From positions 1 through 64,000 of the forward strand of contig JAKVBI010000006.1 of assembly GCA_022447545.1 (NCBI GenBank): DNA of 64,000 nt. Direction: 5' to 3'. Both the position numbers and the translations under genes were made by a program. This DNA comes from Myxococcota bacterium (lineage in GTDB: Bacteria; Myxococcota_A; UBA9160; SMWR01). A model generated the notes under the pieces. The model was not told where the DNA came from. It made no database searches and saw only the letters and a program-made list of their open reading frames with translations. Shown here piece by piece: positions 27,470 to 37,380 of the stretch. The stretch's first letter is position 1. The number at the start of each line of letters is the position of its first letter.

Positions 27470-28810
27470 TTAATCGGCGTGGCGGGCATCGAGTTCCGCA
27501 CGCACCTTCGCGTGTTCGCTTTCCGTCAACCCGAAGGGCACGAGCAGGACGATTCCCACCACCAGGGCCACCGCGGGGATCCCCGCAAACAAAGCGCTCA
27601 AGCCCGCAACGGTTTCCGGGGTCTGATGAGCGTTGGGCTCGAATCCGATGGACTCCATCGCCAAACCGACCAACGCACTCACCGAAGCAAATGAAACCTT
27701 TCGGGCAATGTTGATGGCGGCATAGTGCAGCGCCTCCTTGCGCTCACCCGAACGCAATTCGTCGTAGTCCACCACGTCGGCCATGATGGACATCCCCAGC
27801 ACCATGCTGCCTGTGGCACCGAGGCCCACCAGTGCCATGCAGGCGAGCAGATAGAACTCGTCGCCAGCCCCAGCGGCTGCAGTGGCGGCGAAGCCACAGG
27901 CCTGGAGTGACATGCAGGCCATCCAGACTCGCTTCTTCCCAAGACCTCGCGACAGACGAACCACCAGTGGGGTGCTCACGTAGGAGGCGATCTGGAACAC
28001 CAGTAACAACAGGGGAAACAAACCCTCGTTTCCAACCACGTATTCGCAGACGAATGAGGCCAGGAGCCCGATCGCTGCTACGGCTGAAATCTCGAAGAAA
28101 TAGATGGTCACCAGGCGGCGCAGGTGGCGATTGCCGATCACATCTCGAAAGGCACCCGTGGGCTTTCTCGCGCCTCGTGTTCGGTGACTGGCCCGTTCCC
28201 GGACGAACCAGACTCCTCCCATCATCAGGCTGGTTGCGACCCCACCCCCCACCAGCACCACCCAGAACGCCACGTCGCGTGGAGACTCGGCGTGGGTGAG
28301 GAGATAGACCGAGCCAATCACACTGAACTGACCCAGCCCCCCGAGAATGTGGCGGTAGCCCGCGATCCGGGTCCGGTCGTGATGCGCCATGGTGATCTCC
28401 GCACCCAACGCCATGTAGGGCACGAAGAACGTGGTCATGGCGGTCTCCCACAAGGCCACCGCGACGAACATCCAGAGCATCAACTCGGTACCCGAAAGCG
28501 ATCCAGGTGGGCTCCACATGGCGAGACTCGCCAGAGCGACAGGCAGGGCCGATCCCAGCAACCAAGGCCGCCGCCGACCCGCCGAGGAACGGGTTCCATC
28601 GGTCAAATAGCCGACAGCTGGATCCGACACGGCATCCCACAAACGCGTAACCAGCAGGATGGTGCCGATGGTCGCCGGAGCGATCAGCAGAACGTCCACC
28701 GAATACTTGAAGAAGTAGTTGGTGAACAGGATCTGCGTCCACATCAGACCCGCCGACGGAAGCGCGTAGGCCATGGCCATGCGGCGGGGGAGCGACTCTT
28801 CGCTGGACAA
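27470..28810 (-). CDS. MFS transporter, GPH/sugar-cation symporter type
   Basis: 446 aa with twelve predicted membrane segments. The region TRLWDAVSDPAVGYLTDGTRSSAGRRRPWLL is the MFS_2/GPH signature (melibiose-type symporters), and FFVPYMALGAEIT is another typical stretch. TTG 28810 is the start because GGAGGT lies 8 bases upstream; ATG ten codons later is an alternative. In other genomes such carriers next to oxidoreductases move sugars, steroids or organic acids. Co-transcribed with the downstream dehydrogenase gene. Confidence 0.88.
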   Translation of the reverse strand: MSSEESLPRRMAMAYALPSAGLMWTQILFTNYFFKYSVDVLLIAPATIGTILLVTRLWDAVSDPAVGYLTDGTRSSAGRRRPWLLGSALPVALASLAMWSPPGSLSGTELMLWMFVAVALWETAMTTFFVPYMALGAEITMAHHDRTRIAGYRHILGGLGQFSVIGSVYLLTHAESPRDVAFWVVLVGGGVATSLMMGGVWFVRERASHRTRGARKPTGAFRDVIGNRHLRRLVTIYFFEISAVAAIGLLASFVCEYVVGNEGLFPLLLLVFQIASYVSTPLVVRLSRGLGKKRVWMACMSLQACGFAATAAAGAGDEFYLLACMALVGLGATGSMVLGMSIMADVVDYDELRSGERKEALHYAAINIARKVSFASVSALVGLAMESIGFEPNAHQTPETVAGLSALFAGIPAVALVVGIVLLVPFGLTESEHAKVRAELDARHAD

Positions 28811-28818
28811 AACTCGCT

Positions 28819-28824
28819 ACCTCC
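28819..28824 (-). promoter_or_regulatory. Ribosome binding site fixing a TTG start
   Basis: GGAGGT on the minus strand, 8 bases before TTG 28810. It favours TTG over the internal ATG as start of the GPH-type transporter. Confidence 0.6.
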
Positions 28825-28892
28825 GAACCTCTCGGCGCCATGACCACTCCGGCCCGATCGAAAGGTCCCGCCGTATCCGTGAGATGCGGATT

Positions 28893-30173
28893 CTACTGTG
28901 CAGAAGACGACAATGGTCGACGCGTTGCACCGGTGTCCATGGCCCGGGGCAATCCCAACAAGGCGAATGCAGCCAGTGTGACGAGAGCAACACAGACCGC
29001 AAACGCGGAACTGTAGCTGCCAGTGACGTCGTGAACGCGCGCGAGCCCAAGGGGGCCAAGCCCACCTCCGGGAAAAAATGCAAAGGTCAGGACGCCGAAA
29101 ATCTGCGCGAAATAGCGGGTACCGAACGTTTCGGAAACCAACAGGGGGAAGAGCACATCCCGCGCTGCGGTGGTGACTCCGAAGCCGATACCGAAGACCG
29201 CCAGGACTCCAGGCAGGTGGGCGTAGGGGACCAGGGCCAAGCTGCCGGCCAAAAGCAGGGTGTTGCAGAACAGAGCAGTCCGGGGTGCGAGGCGCAGAGC
29301 GACTGCCCCAGCCCCGAGTTTCGCGACGATGCCGGACCCCAACGCCAGCCCCAGCGTGCCCGCGGCTTCCACGCGACTGTGCCCGAGGTCCGTGAGGTAC
29401 AGGATCAGATGATCCACCAGCCCCAACTGGGCAAACGCATAACAGAACAGCACATAGAACAAGATCCAGAAACTCCGCATCCGCACCGCCTGAAACAGGC
29501 GAATCTCACGCTCATCGGGCGGCACGGGGTCGGCCCCTTCTGCAGCCTCGGTATCGGGGTGGGGGCCATCGGTTTCGGCCCCCGCCCCCTCGCCGGCCCT
29601 GGGCTCACGAACTACGAACAGCGCGAAGGGCAGGATGACGGCCACGCCTCCCAGGCCCACGGCCAACGTGGCAGCCCTCCAGTCCCAGGCCGCGGAAGCC
29701 TGTGCGATGGCATACACGAAGATCACCCCGCCGAGGTTCGTCCCCAGAAAGGCGAAGCCCAGAGCCAGGCCACGTGCCCGCTGAAACCATTGAGTGACGA
29801 CGGCGCCGATCGACACGTCTCCAATGCCTGCGTTCGCAATGGCCAGCAGCGCCATGGCCAGGTAGAGCTGCCCCAGGTGTTCCAGGTTCGACAGCGCAGT
29901 GACGGCTCCCACCAGAAACACGAGGGACAGCAGCAGCACGGGTCGGACGCCAAAACGGACACACGCGGCGCCCACCCCCGCCTGGGCGAGCGAGGACACC
30001 AACAACATGGGCGCCATGGCGGAAGACCATTGGGTCCGCGACCACCCCAAGTCTCCGATGACATCGGGAGCCAGCGCCCTCGTGCCATAGAAAAGCCCCG
30101 CTCCCATCTGGCACATCAGGCAACCGACCAGCACCCACAGAGCACGCAGATTCGGACGCGTTCCTCCGGACAT
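28893..30173 (-). CDS. MFS transporter, monocarboxylate/OFA-like
   Basis: 426 aa, twelve hydrophobic segments. The N-terminus WVLVGCLMCQMGAGLFYGTRALAPDVIGDLGWSRTQWSSAMAPM and the loop RARGLALGFAFLGTNLGGV are those of the monocarboxylate/oxalate-formate antiporter branch. A charged loop of about 40 residues (Gly/Ala/Glu/Asp-rich) separates segments 6 and 7. Starts at ATG 30173, 8 bases after the Lhr gene stop. Substrate likely an organic acid (inference). It is not closely similar to the adjacent GPH-type transporter. Confidence 0.85.
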   Translation of the reverse strand: MSGGTRPNLRALWVLVGCLMCQMGAGLFYGTRALAPDVIGDLGWSRTQWSSAMAPMLLVSSLAQAGVGAACVRFGVRPVLLLSLVFLVGAVTALSNLEHLGQLYLAMALLAIANAGIGDVSIGAVVTQWFQRARGLALGFAFLGTNLGGVIFVYAIAQASAAWDWRAATLAVGLGGVAVILPFALFVVREPRAGEGAGAETDGPHPDTEAAEGADPVPPDEREIRLFQAVRMRSFWILFYVLFCYAFAQLGLVDHLILYLTDLGHSRVEAAGTLGLALGSGIVAKLGAGAVALRLAPRTALFCNTLLLAGSLALVPYAHLPGVLAVFGIGFGVTTAARDVLFPLLVSETFGTRYFAQIFGVLTFAFFPGGGLGPLGLARVHDVTGSYSSAFAVCVALVTLAAFALLGLPRAMDTGATRRPLSSSAQ

Positions 30174-30181
30174 GCGCTCGA

Positions 30182-33100
30182 TCAGGCGCCCGGGCGAGCC
30201 CGCAACCGCGTGTCGGCGGTCCCGAGGTCGGTTTCCGCAGGCTGCGGGAGGCCATCCAGATACACGACCCGGCGTTTTCCGACGGCGGGTACACGCGGGC
30301 CGGGCGTGAGGATGCCCACGAGGTTCAGGGGATCGAGGGCCGAGACCTCCACCCGTTCGCCTTCACGGGGTTGCCTGCGTACCCGACGCAGGGCCTCCAC
30401 GGCTCCGGGCAGAGCGTACTGCTCCCCGCTGAAGCCCGTCACGAAACGACCCCCGCGCACCACACCCCGTGCTTCCATGCGCCGGAACGCCCAAACGATG
30501 TCCCGCCACGGAATGGCCAGACTCTCACGAGCCAGCAGGTCTCGGAAGACCACGCCCCAGCGGGCCAGCAACTGCTCGGCCACGGCTTCGGCAAGATCTT
30601 CCCGATCCCAATCGCGTTGGGGCAACGGCAGGAGAGCCCAGCGCCCCTCGTCTCCGGTCCGTCCCCGCGCTCCGCGCCGCAACCGCCGCCGCGATCGATT
30701 GTCCCGCGCGCGCGACCAGCGCATCCCGGCCCCGAGCAGCGAGCGAAGCGGGGTGAATCCATCGGCCGTCACGAGACCACGAGCGACCAGATCCCAGAGC
30801 CCCTGTTCGATCTCCACGGGAAGCCGATGACTGGCCGCGGCCAGTTCCGACGAAAAAAGGGCACCCCGCGCTTCGAGTTGCTCGAGCAGATCCAGCGCTG
30901 GCCCGGGGCCCGGACGCACGGGATCCCCATCGCCGCGCGCAGCCGCCAACAACCACGGCAGATCTTCGCGCAGGGATACGCACAAAGGAGTTGACCGGGA
31001 AGGGATGGCCCCCCCTCGACCAGGCTCCGGGTCCGCGGTGGCACCCGTCGTTGGAATTCCCGTGCGCCCCCACACGACATCACCTGACAAGCACAGGGCA
31101 TCGAGCCAGTCGGCTCGGTAGCCGACCACTCGCGCGGACAGCACCCTGTCCTCCCAGGCGCCCGCAGCGATCTCGAACCCCTGCAATTGCTCGACCGCCG
31201 CCAGGGTGCCGCGCCGGCCCTCCCGCTGAGTGTGGGGGGCGACGTGCTGCCAGCGAAACAGAAAGCGCAGGAAGTCCTGACAGGTGACGGGCTCGATCTC
31301 ACGCCGCAAGCGCACCTGGGTTCGCGTGTGGATTCGCGTCAACAGATGCCGCGCGCACCACTGTTCCTCACCGTCCAACCGGGTGTCGAAGCTTCCGCGC
31401 AACGCGAACCCCTCGAGCTCGAGAGCCGCCACGGCGGCTTCCACATCAGAAGGCGCTAGGGCCGTGGAACGACTGAGATCTTCCACGAGACAGGGCCCCA
31501 TCACATGGAGCCAACCTCGGATCACCGCCGTGGCCGCTGCGTCGGCCGTTGGAACGGGACGAGCCGTCAGGATACTGGGCAGCGTCAATTCGGGTTCGAA
31601 CCGCGCGTCAGGAAACAGAGCAGCCACCAGGGGCATGGATTCAGCCACCAACCACAGAGACCCCCCAGAGGTAGCCACCCGCGTAGCCCGGCCAGCGGCG
31701 AGCAATTGCTGCAGCCCCTCCTCCCAGCCAGGCCAGGCGCGACTGACGCCGAGCCCCTGAAGAACATCGTGCAGTTCCTCGAGGTCGCGGGGAGCAGGCC
31801 TGGCCTCTTCTCGCACTCGATCGATGGCATCCAGGTCCAGGCGTGCGAGGTCCCGCGCCGCCACGGGCAGCCCCCGGCGCATGGTGACTGCCCGGCTTCG
31901 CCGCTCCTCCAAAGGAGCATCATCGAGAAAGGTGTAGGGCTTGCCATTGAGCAGTTCGTGGGACGCCCAGGAGGGCTCGGTGGTTTCGCAGAGGTGGACT
32001 CTCACCTCACCGGCCTCGATACCTCTCAACAAATCGCCGAGGGCCTCCACGTCCATGGCCTCGTGCAGGCAGTCGTGGAGGGTCTGGCGAACGATGACCT
32101 GGTCGGGAATTTCGATGGGCCCCGCCTGGTTCTCCTGGCAGGCGGCCAAGCCGGGGAAAACCGCCGCCATCAAATCGTCGGACTCCATACGCTGAATGGG
32201 AGGTGGGTTCCTTCGTCCCCCCTTGAAACGCAGCACCACCAGTGCGCGGCTGAGATTCCAACGCCAGCGCGCAGTGAACATCGGCGAATCCAAAACCGCC
32301 TGGGACAGCACCTCGGGCAGGGCTCTGGATGAGAGCATCGAAACGAAACTTTCCAGGGAGAAGCTGTGCTGGGGGCCGAGAGACAACACGAATCCGTCGT
32401 CGTTGGCGGCAGCTTGGAGTTCGAAATCGAAGGTGCGGCAGATCCGTTTGCGAACCGCCAGCCCCAGTGCGCGTGTCACACGGGCCCCAAAGGGCGCGTG
32501 TACCACCAATTGCATTCCACCGCTCTCGTCGAAGAAGCGCTCCACCACCAGATCGCGCTGAGTGGGGAGCACCCCCAGCGCGCCGCGCACGGCTGCCAGA
32601 TAGGTGACCAACTGTTCCGCTCCCGCGGAATCGAGAGCGGCCTCCTCCTGGAGCAGGGTCCGGGCAGCGGCGTCTTCTCCGCGTCGAATCCGATCCTCGA
32701 TGTCGTCGCGTAATTGGGCGACCTCAGCACTGAGTTCTGCGGTACGGGCAGGCGCTTCCCCCAGCCAGAATGGAATGGTCGGTGGCGCTCCCGCCGCGTC
32801 GCTCACGCGCACCACCCCGGGCTCGACTCGGCGGATGCGCCAGGACGTGCTCCCCAACAGGAAGACATCCCCGGCCATGCTCTCGATCGCCCAATCCTCG
32901 TTGACGGTTCCCACAAAGGCGTCATCGGGGTCGGCCACCACCCGGTAGTCAGCGGTCTCGGGGATGGCACCCCCCGAGGTGAGTGCGGCGATGCGAGCCC
33001 CCCGCCGACCGCGAACCACACCGTGAACCCGGTCATAGTGAAGATAAGCGGCCCTCCGACCGCGCCCGGTCTGGATCCCGTCGGCGAGCATCTCGATGAC

Positions 33101-34447
33101 CGCATCGAAATCCTCGCGCTTCAACTCACTGAAGGGCGAAGCCCTGCGATAACACTCCCACAGGGCCTCCACCGACCAATCCTCTGCCGCGCAAGCAGCC
33201 ACGATCTGCTGGGCCAGGATGTCCAGTGGGGCCTGGGGGGGACGAACGCGATCGAGGTTTCCGCGCAGCACGCCCCGTACCAGGGCCGCGCACTCGACCA
33301 ACTCGTCTCGAGTCGTGGGGAAGAGGCGACCGCGCGGGATTGCACCGCGCGCGTGGCCCGAGCGTCCCACCCGCTGCAGGAAGGTCGCCAGACTGCCAGG
33401 CGAACCCAGCTGACAGACCAGATCCACCGGCCCGATGTCGATTCCGAGTTCGAGAGACGCAGTGGCCACCAGCACATCGAGGTCTCCCGCGCGCAGGCGA
33501 TCTTCGATACGGAGGCGGCGATCCTTCGAAAGGCTTCCGTGGTGGGCCGCCACGTGCCCCAGCCCAAGACGCTCTTCGAGCAAATGAGCAAAGCGCTCGG
33601 CCAACCGCCGCGTGTTGCAGAACACCAGAGTGGTGCGATGTTCGCCTACCAGCACCGCCACCTTTTCGACGATTTCAGCCCACTGCTCGCGAGAGGCCAC
33701 CGCCTCGAGGTCACTCTCGGGAACCTCCACGGCAAGATCGAGAGTACGTCGGTGTCCCACATCGATTTGGACACAATCCCGCCCGGCTCCCACCAGCCAG
33801 CGCGCGACGGTCGCCAGCGGACGCTGGGTGGCCGAGAGCCCCACGCGCTGGGGACGCTGCTCGCACAGGGAGTCCAGGCGCTCGAGGCTAAGGGCCAGAT
33901 GCGACCCCCGCTTGTCCCGTGCGACGGCATGGACCTCGTCGACGATCACGGTACGAACGCGCCGGAGCAATGCGCGGCTGCGCTCGGCGGTCAGCAACAA
34001 ATAGAGGGACTCGGGAGTGGTGACGAGCAGATGTGGGGGGTGACGCAACATGGCCGTGCGCGCCGACGCCGGAGTGTCACCACTGCGCACCAGCGTGCGA
34101 AGCGATGGCGCACGCATCCCCAGTTCAGCCGCGATGGCGCTGATCTCCGCCAGGGGTTGCTCGAGGTTGTGCTGAATGTCCACGGCCAGTGCCTTGAGGG
34201 GAGAGACGTAGACGACGTCGGTCATCTCCTCGGCTTCGAGACCCGCCTCGCACTCCCGGTAGAGCCGGTCAATGCAAACGAGGAATGCGGCCAGGGTCTT
34301 GCCCGACCCCGTGGGTGCCGCAATCAGGCAATCGCGCCCCTCTCGAATGGAGGGCCAGCCGCGCTCCTGGGGATCCGTGGGGCCCTGGACAAAGCGGCGC
34401 TCGAACCACGTGCGAACGGCGGGGTGAAAGGGGGCGAGGACGTCCAT
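30182..34447 (-). CDS. lhr: Large Lhr-type DEAD/H-box helicase
   Basis: 1421 aa ATP-dependent 3'-5' helicase of the Lhr (large helicase-related) group. Walker A APTGSGKTLAAF lies near residue 45, motif II reads IVDEVHAVARDKRGSHLALSLERL, VSPLKALAVDI is motif Ia, STTRRLAERF-like FCNTRRLAERF and LQRVGRSGHARG are motifs IV and VI. After the two RecA folds follow the winged-helix and the long C-terminal DUF4921/Lhr-core-like region (GEQYALPGAVEALRR near the end). Long Lhr proteins act in DNA repair in mycobacteria and pseudomonads. Divergent from the cobalamin-binding-like gene. Confidence 0.92.
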   Translation of the reverse strand: MDVLAPFHPAVRTWFERRFVQGPTDPQERGWPSIREGRDCLIAAPTGSGKTLAAFLVCIDRLYRECEAGLEAEEMTDVVYVSPLKALAVDIQHNLEQPLAEISAIAAELGMRAPSLRTLVRSGDTPASARTAMLRHPPHLLVTTPESLYLLLTAERSRALLRRVRTVIVDEVHAVARDKRGSHLALSLERLDSLCEQRPQRVGLSATQRPLATVARWLVGAGRDCVQIDVGHRRTLDLAVEVPESDLEAVASREQWAEIVEKVAVLVGEHRTTLVFCNTRRLAERFAHLLEERLGLGHVAAHHGSLSKDRRLRIEDRLRAGDLDVLVATASLELGIDIGPVDLVCQLGSPGSLATFLQRVGRSGHARGAIPRGRLFPTTRDELVECAALVRGVLRGNLDRVRPPQAPLDILAQQIVAACAAEDWSVEALWECYRRASPFSELKREDFDAVIEMLADGIQTGRGRRAAYLHYDRVHGVVRGRRGARIAALTSGGAIPETADYRVVADPDDAFVGTVNEDWAIESMAGDVFLLGSTSWRIRRVEPGVVRVSDAAGAPPTIPFWLGEAPARTAELSAEVAQLRDDIEDRIRRGEDAAARTLLQEEAALDSAGAEQLVTYLAAVRGALGVLPTQRDLVVERFFDESGGMQLVVHAPFGARVTRALGLAVRKRICRTFDFELQAAANDDGFVLSLGPQHSFSLESFVSMLSSRALPEVLSQAVLDSPMFTARWRWNLSRALVVLRFKGGRRNPPPIQRMESDDLMAAVFPGLAACQENQAGPIEIPDQVIVRQTLHDCLHEAMDVEALGDLLRGIEAGEVRVHLCETTEPSWASHELLNGKPYTFLDDAPLEERRSRAVTMRRGLPVAARDLARLDLDAIDRVREEARPAPRDLEELHDVLQGLGVSRAWPGWEEGLQQLLAAGRATRVATSGGSLWLVAESMPLVAALFPDARFEPELTLPSILTARPVPTADAAATAVIRGWLHVMGPCLVEDLSRSTALAPSDVEAAVAALELEGFALRGSFDTRLDGEEQWCARHLLTRIHTRTQVRLRREIEPVTCQDFLRFLFRWQHVAPHTQREGRRGTLAAVEQLQGFEIAAGAWEDRVLSARVVGYRADWLDALCLSGDVVWGRTGIPTTGATADPEPGRGGAIPSRSTPLCVSLREDLPWLLAAARGDGDPVRPGPGPALDLLEQLEARGALFSSELAAASHRLPVEIEQGLWDLVARGLVTADGFTPLRSLLGAGMRWSRARDNRSRRRLRRGARGRTGDEGRWALLPLPQRDWDREDLAEAVAEQLLARWGVVFRDLLARESLAIPWRDIVWAFRRMEARGVVRGGRFVTGFSGEQYALPGAVEALRRVRRQPREGERVEVSALDPLNLVGILTPGPRVPAVGKRRVVYLDGLPQPAETDLGTADTRLRARPGA

Positions 34448-34606
34448 GGACGGTCGTTCAGCGTAGCGCAGCTGGGTCGGGGGCCCTTCCTCTTCTGGCT
34501 TCTACTTCCGCTCGAGCATCCCCGGTCCGGCGATTCGGATGAAAGCCGTGGTTTCCCATCGGCGCCGAGGGTTGGAAGGGGCCGAGGGTTGGACGGAAGC
34601 CCCGGG

Positions 34607-35539
34607 ATGGACGAGCATGCCGAGGTGCACCGCATCGCATCGCTACTGCCGAGCACCACTGAAATCGCCTGTGCGCTCGGTTTCGAGACTGAACTCGTCG
34701 CCCGCTCCCACGAATGCGATCACCCCCATGCGGTCTCGAAACTCCCCGCCCTGACCCAACCGAAGCTCGACATCGACGCTCCGAGCCTCGAAATCGACCA
34801 CGCCGTCAAACGCCTCGTCGGAGAGGGGCTCTCGGTCTACCGCGTAGACGCCGATCTCCTGCGTGAGCTCGCGCCCAGCGTGATCCTGACCCAGGATCAG
34901 TGCGACGTCTGCGCAGCCAGCCCAAAGGATCTCGAGAAAGCACTGGAGACCTGGCTGGATGAACCGCCGAAAGTCGTCTCCACACGTCCATCGACTCTGG
35001 GTGACGTTTGGCGGGACATTCAGGCGGTAGCCGCGGCTCTGGACGCGCCCGACCGGGGAACCGCACTCAACCACAAGCTCGCCGAACACCTGGCGAAGGT
35101 GGCCGAGCGGAGCGTCCGGGCGACCACCCGCCCGCGCGTGGCCTGCATCGAGTGGATCGAGCCTCTCATGGCTGCGGGAAACTGGATGCCCGAACTGGTC
35201 ACTCTGGCAGGAGGAACACCGCTGCTGGCCCAGGCAGGGGCTCATTCGCCATGGCTCGACTGGGAGGACCTGCGGGCCGCGGACCCGGATGTGGTCATCG
35301 TATTGCCGTGCGGCTTCGACGTGGAGCGCTCCCGGTCGGAACTTTCCCCACTGTTGGCAAAACCGGGCTGGTCCGAGCTGCGCGCGGTTCAAAATTCGCG
35401 CGTCTACCTCGCGGACGGACACCACTTCTTCAATCGACCGGGTCCGCGCATCGCCGAATCTCTCGATGCACTGGCGGAAATGATCCATCCGAAAACCTTC
35501 CCGCGTCGCAGTCCGGAGCCCACCTGGCAGTTCCTGTAG
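34607..35539 (+). CDS. Cobalamin/Fe-siderophore-type binding protein without signal peptide
   Basis: 310 aa from ATG 34607; a longer open frame upstream is antisense to lhr and rejected. RIASLLPSTTEIACALGFETELVARSHECDHP opens a BtuF-like class III binding fold; LTQDQCDVCAAS and CGFDVERSRSEL are typical of the cobalamin-binding-protein group. No signal peptide or lipobox precedes it, and no BtuC or BtuD lies nearby. So it may act in the cytoplasm, perhaps in cobalamin handling, rather than in import. Divergent from lhr; the next gene follows after 92 bases. Confidence 0.8.
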   Translation: MDEHAEVHRIASLLPSTTEIACALGFETELVARSHECDHPHAVSKLPALTQPKLDIDAPSLEIDHAVKRLVGEGLSVYRVDADLLRELAPSVILTQDQCDVCAASPKDLEKALETWLDEPPKVVSTRPSTLGDVWRDIQAVAAALDAPDRGTALNHKLAEHLAKVAERSVRATTRPRVACIEWIEPLMAAGNWMPELVTLAGGTPLLAQAGAHSPWLDWEDLRAADPDVVIVLPCGFDVERSRSELSPLLAKPGWSELRAVQNSRVYLADGHHFFNRPGPRIAESLDALAEMIHPKTFPRRSPEPTWQFL

Positions 35540-35631
35540 GCCGACCTCGGATTGCCCGCAGTCGACGGAGTCCCGGAGCCAACCGCACTTCCAAGTACCC
35601 TAGAGCGACATCGCATCGCACGAGGACACCC

Positions 35632-36516
35632 ATGAATCTCGACGCTCCCGGCGTATGGTTCTACCCCGATGGTCTGACGGCGCCACAGACCGCAGAGTTC
35701 GCCCAACGCATCGAGGCCCTGGGCTATTCGACCCTTTGGTTGCCCGAGGCGGGCGGGCGGGACCCCTTCGTGTTGGCGAGCTGGGTGCTCGCGAACACCG
35801 AAAGGCTGGTGGTCGCAACGGGCATCGCCAACATCTACGCCCGCGACCCCATGGCCATGCGGGCGGCCCAGTATGCCTTGGCCGAGCAATCTGGCGGGCG
35901 CTTCCTGCTCGGCATCGGTGTTTCCCATGCTCCCTTGGTGGAGGACGTCCGGGGCCACGTCTACGGAAAGCCCATTGCCAGCATGCGCGCCTATCTCGAG
36001 CGTCTCGCCGCAGCCCCCTACGGCGCACCCATCCCCGAACCCACGCCCCCCACCCTGCTGGCCGCACTGGGACCTCGCATGCTGGAACTGGCGCGTGACG
36101 CCGCGGCAGGTGCCCACCCCTACCTCGTGCCACCGGAACACACGGAACGCGCACGAGCGATTCTGGGACCCGATCGACTGCTGTGCACCGAGCAGAAAGT
36201 CGTCTACGAGTCCGAGGCCTCCAAGGCACGCGCCATCGCGCGCAATTCACCAGCCATCTCCTTCGGGCTGACCCTGCCCAACTACCGGCGCAACCTCATG
36301 CGCCTCGGTTACGACGATACGGACTTCTCCGGAGAGATGAGCGACCGACTGATCGACGCCGTAGTGGCGTGGGGGAACGACCAGGCCCTGGCTCAGCGCG
36401 TGCGCGACCACTACGACGCGGGGGCTGACCACGTCTGCATCCACCCCCTTCATCCCGACAACGAAAGTGTGCCTGACTGGAGGATCCTCGAGGCCCTCGC
36501 GCCCACCGGAAACTGA
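35632..36516 (+). CDS. LLM-class F420-dependent oxidoreductase
   Basis: 294 aa, luciferase-like monooxygenase fold. ATG 35632 follows GAGGA. FAQRIEALGYSTLWLPEAGGRDPF, VVATGIANIYARDPMAMRAAQYALAEQSGGRFLLGIGVSHAPLVE and the C-terminal YDAGADHVCIHPL match the TIGR03620 (MSMEG_4141-like) group of putative F420-dependent enzymes. If correct the organism makes coenzyme F420; no F420 biosynthesis gene is in the window. Substrate unknown. Confidence 0.88.
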   Translation: MNLDAPGVWFYPDGLTAPQTAEFAQRIEALGYSTLWLPEAGGRDPFVLASWVLANTERLVVATGIANIYARDPMAMRAAQYALAEQSGGRFLLGIGVSHAPLVEDVRGHVYGKPIASMRAYLERLAAAPYGAPIPEPTPPTLLAALGPRMLELARDAAAGAHPYLVPPEHTERARAILGPDRLLCTEQKVVYESEASKARAIARNSPAISFGLTLPNYRRNLMRLGYDDTDFSGEMSDRLIDAVVAWGNDQALAQRVRDHYDAGADHVCIHPLHPDNESVPDWRILEALAPTGN

Positions 36517-36556
36517 TTCGCACGAGTCCCGCCGAGATGGGGCGAGACCGGCGGGA

Positions 36557-37366
36557 TCAACGAAGTTCGTCGAGGTGCCGTTTTTCGAGCGTCTTCAAGT
36601 CGGCTCGATACACCCGTTTCAGGGAACGGTTGAGGTCCCCGGTTCGCAGATAGACCCGAACGAACTCCTTCAGATCTCGTTCCCCATAACGGCGCACCAG
36701 GAACTCGACGAAGGCGTAGGACTCGAGGTACGCGAGGCGGGCATGCTGGCCCGACAGTTGCGCGAAACTGGCTCCCGACAATTGCTGGAGTGGGGGCATC
36801 CGACCTGCTTTTAGGGCCGAGGCCAAGCGCCCATGTTCCCAGGGACTGAGCCGGCGCTTACCCAGTGTCCGCGCCTCCAACCACTCCGCAAGCCCCTCGT
36901 TGAGCCAGGCCGGGATGGCTCGGGAGGGGGCCTCCATGTCCAAGGAGGCATGCACCAACTCGTGTGTGAGCACGCGGACCAGTTGGTCATGAACAACGGT
37001 GTCACCTCGAATGCGGATCACTCCGGCATAGAAACCCGCTGCGGGAAAACGAAACAACCCGGCGAACTGCGCGTCGAAGACGGCCGGGTCGTAGATGGTG
37101 ACCTTGATCCTGCGCGACGGGCGCAAACCCAGCAGGTCGTCGATCCGCTCGTAGGCGGACTCGAGAACCTGCAGCACCTCCTGTTCGAAGCGGCGCGACC
37201 CCCGCAAGCCGCTGGTCTCGTCGATGTCGACATCCTGGAGAAGAACAAAATGAGCCGACTCGCGTTTGTCGAAGCGACCGTCGGCTCCACGGTCCATGGC
37301 CTGCGCGGCCCAGACGATCGAAACCATCCCCAGAATCGAAATGGAACAGTTCAGCCAGCGGAACAC
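36557..37366 (-). CDS. Secreted zinc metalloprotease-like protein (peptidase MA)
   Basis: 269 aa from GTG 37366, with GAGGGG upstream. The N-terminus (NCSISILGMVSIVWAAQAMD) looks like a signal peptide. The zincin motif HELVHASLDMEA (HExxH) is followed by WLNEGLAEWLE, where the Glu is the third zinc ligand, the peptidase-MA/M1-like arrangement. An upstream ADVR-type fold is suggested by HFVLLQDVDI and YERIDDLLGLRPSRRIKVTIYDP. A periplasmic or secreted peptidase of unknown target is likely. A perfect palindrome sits just before the gene. Confidence 0.82.
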   Translation of the reverse strand: MFRWLNCSISILGMVSIVWAAQAMDRGADGRFDKRESAHFVLLQDVDIDETSGLRGSRRFEQEVLQVLESAYERIDDLLGLRPSRRIKVTIYDPAVFDAQFAGLFRFPAAGFYAGVIRIRGDTVVHDQLVRVLTHELVHASLDMEAPSRAIPAWLNEGLAEWLEARTLGKRRLSPWEHGRLASALKAGRMPPLQQLSGASFAQLSGQHARLAYLESYAFVEFLVRRYGERDLKEFVRVYLRTGDLNRSLKRVYRADLKTLEKRHLDELR

Positions 37367-37380
37367 GAGACCCCTCGGAG

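Noticed and set aside
28773-30830. 685-codon plus-strand frame
   Set aside because: Antisense to two MFS transporter genes and the end of lhr; composition is Arg/Gln/Ser-rich with no motif.
32714-34606. Upstream extension of the cobalamin-binding-like frame
   Set aside because: This part is antisense to lhr; conserved sequence begins only at ATG 34607.
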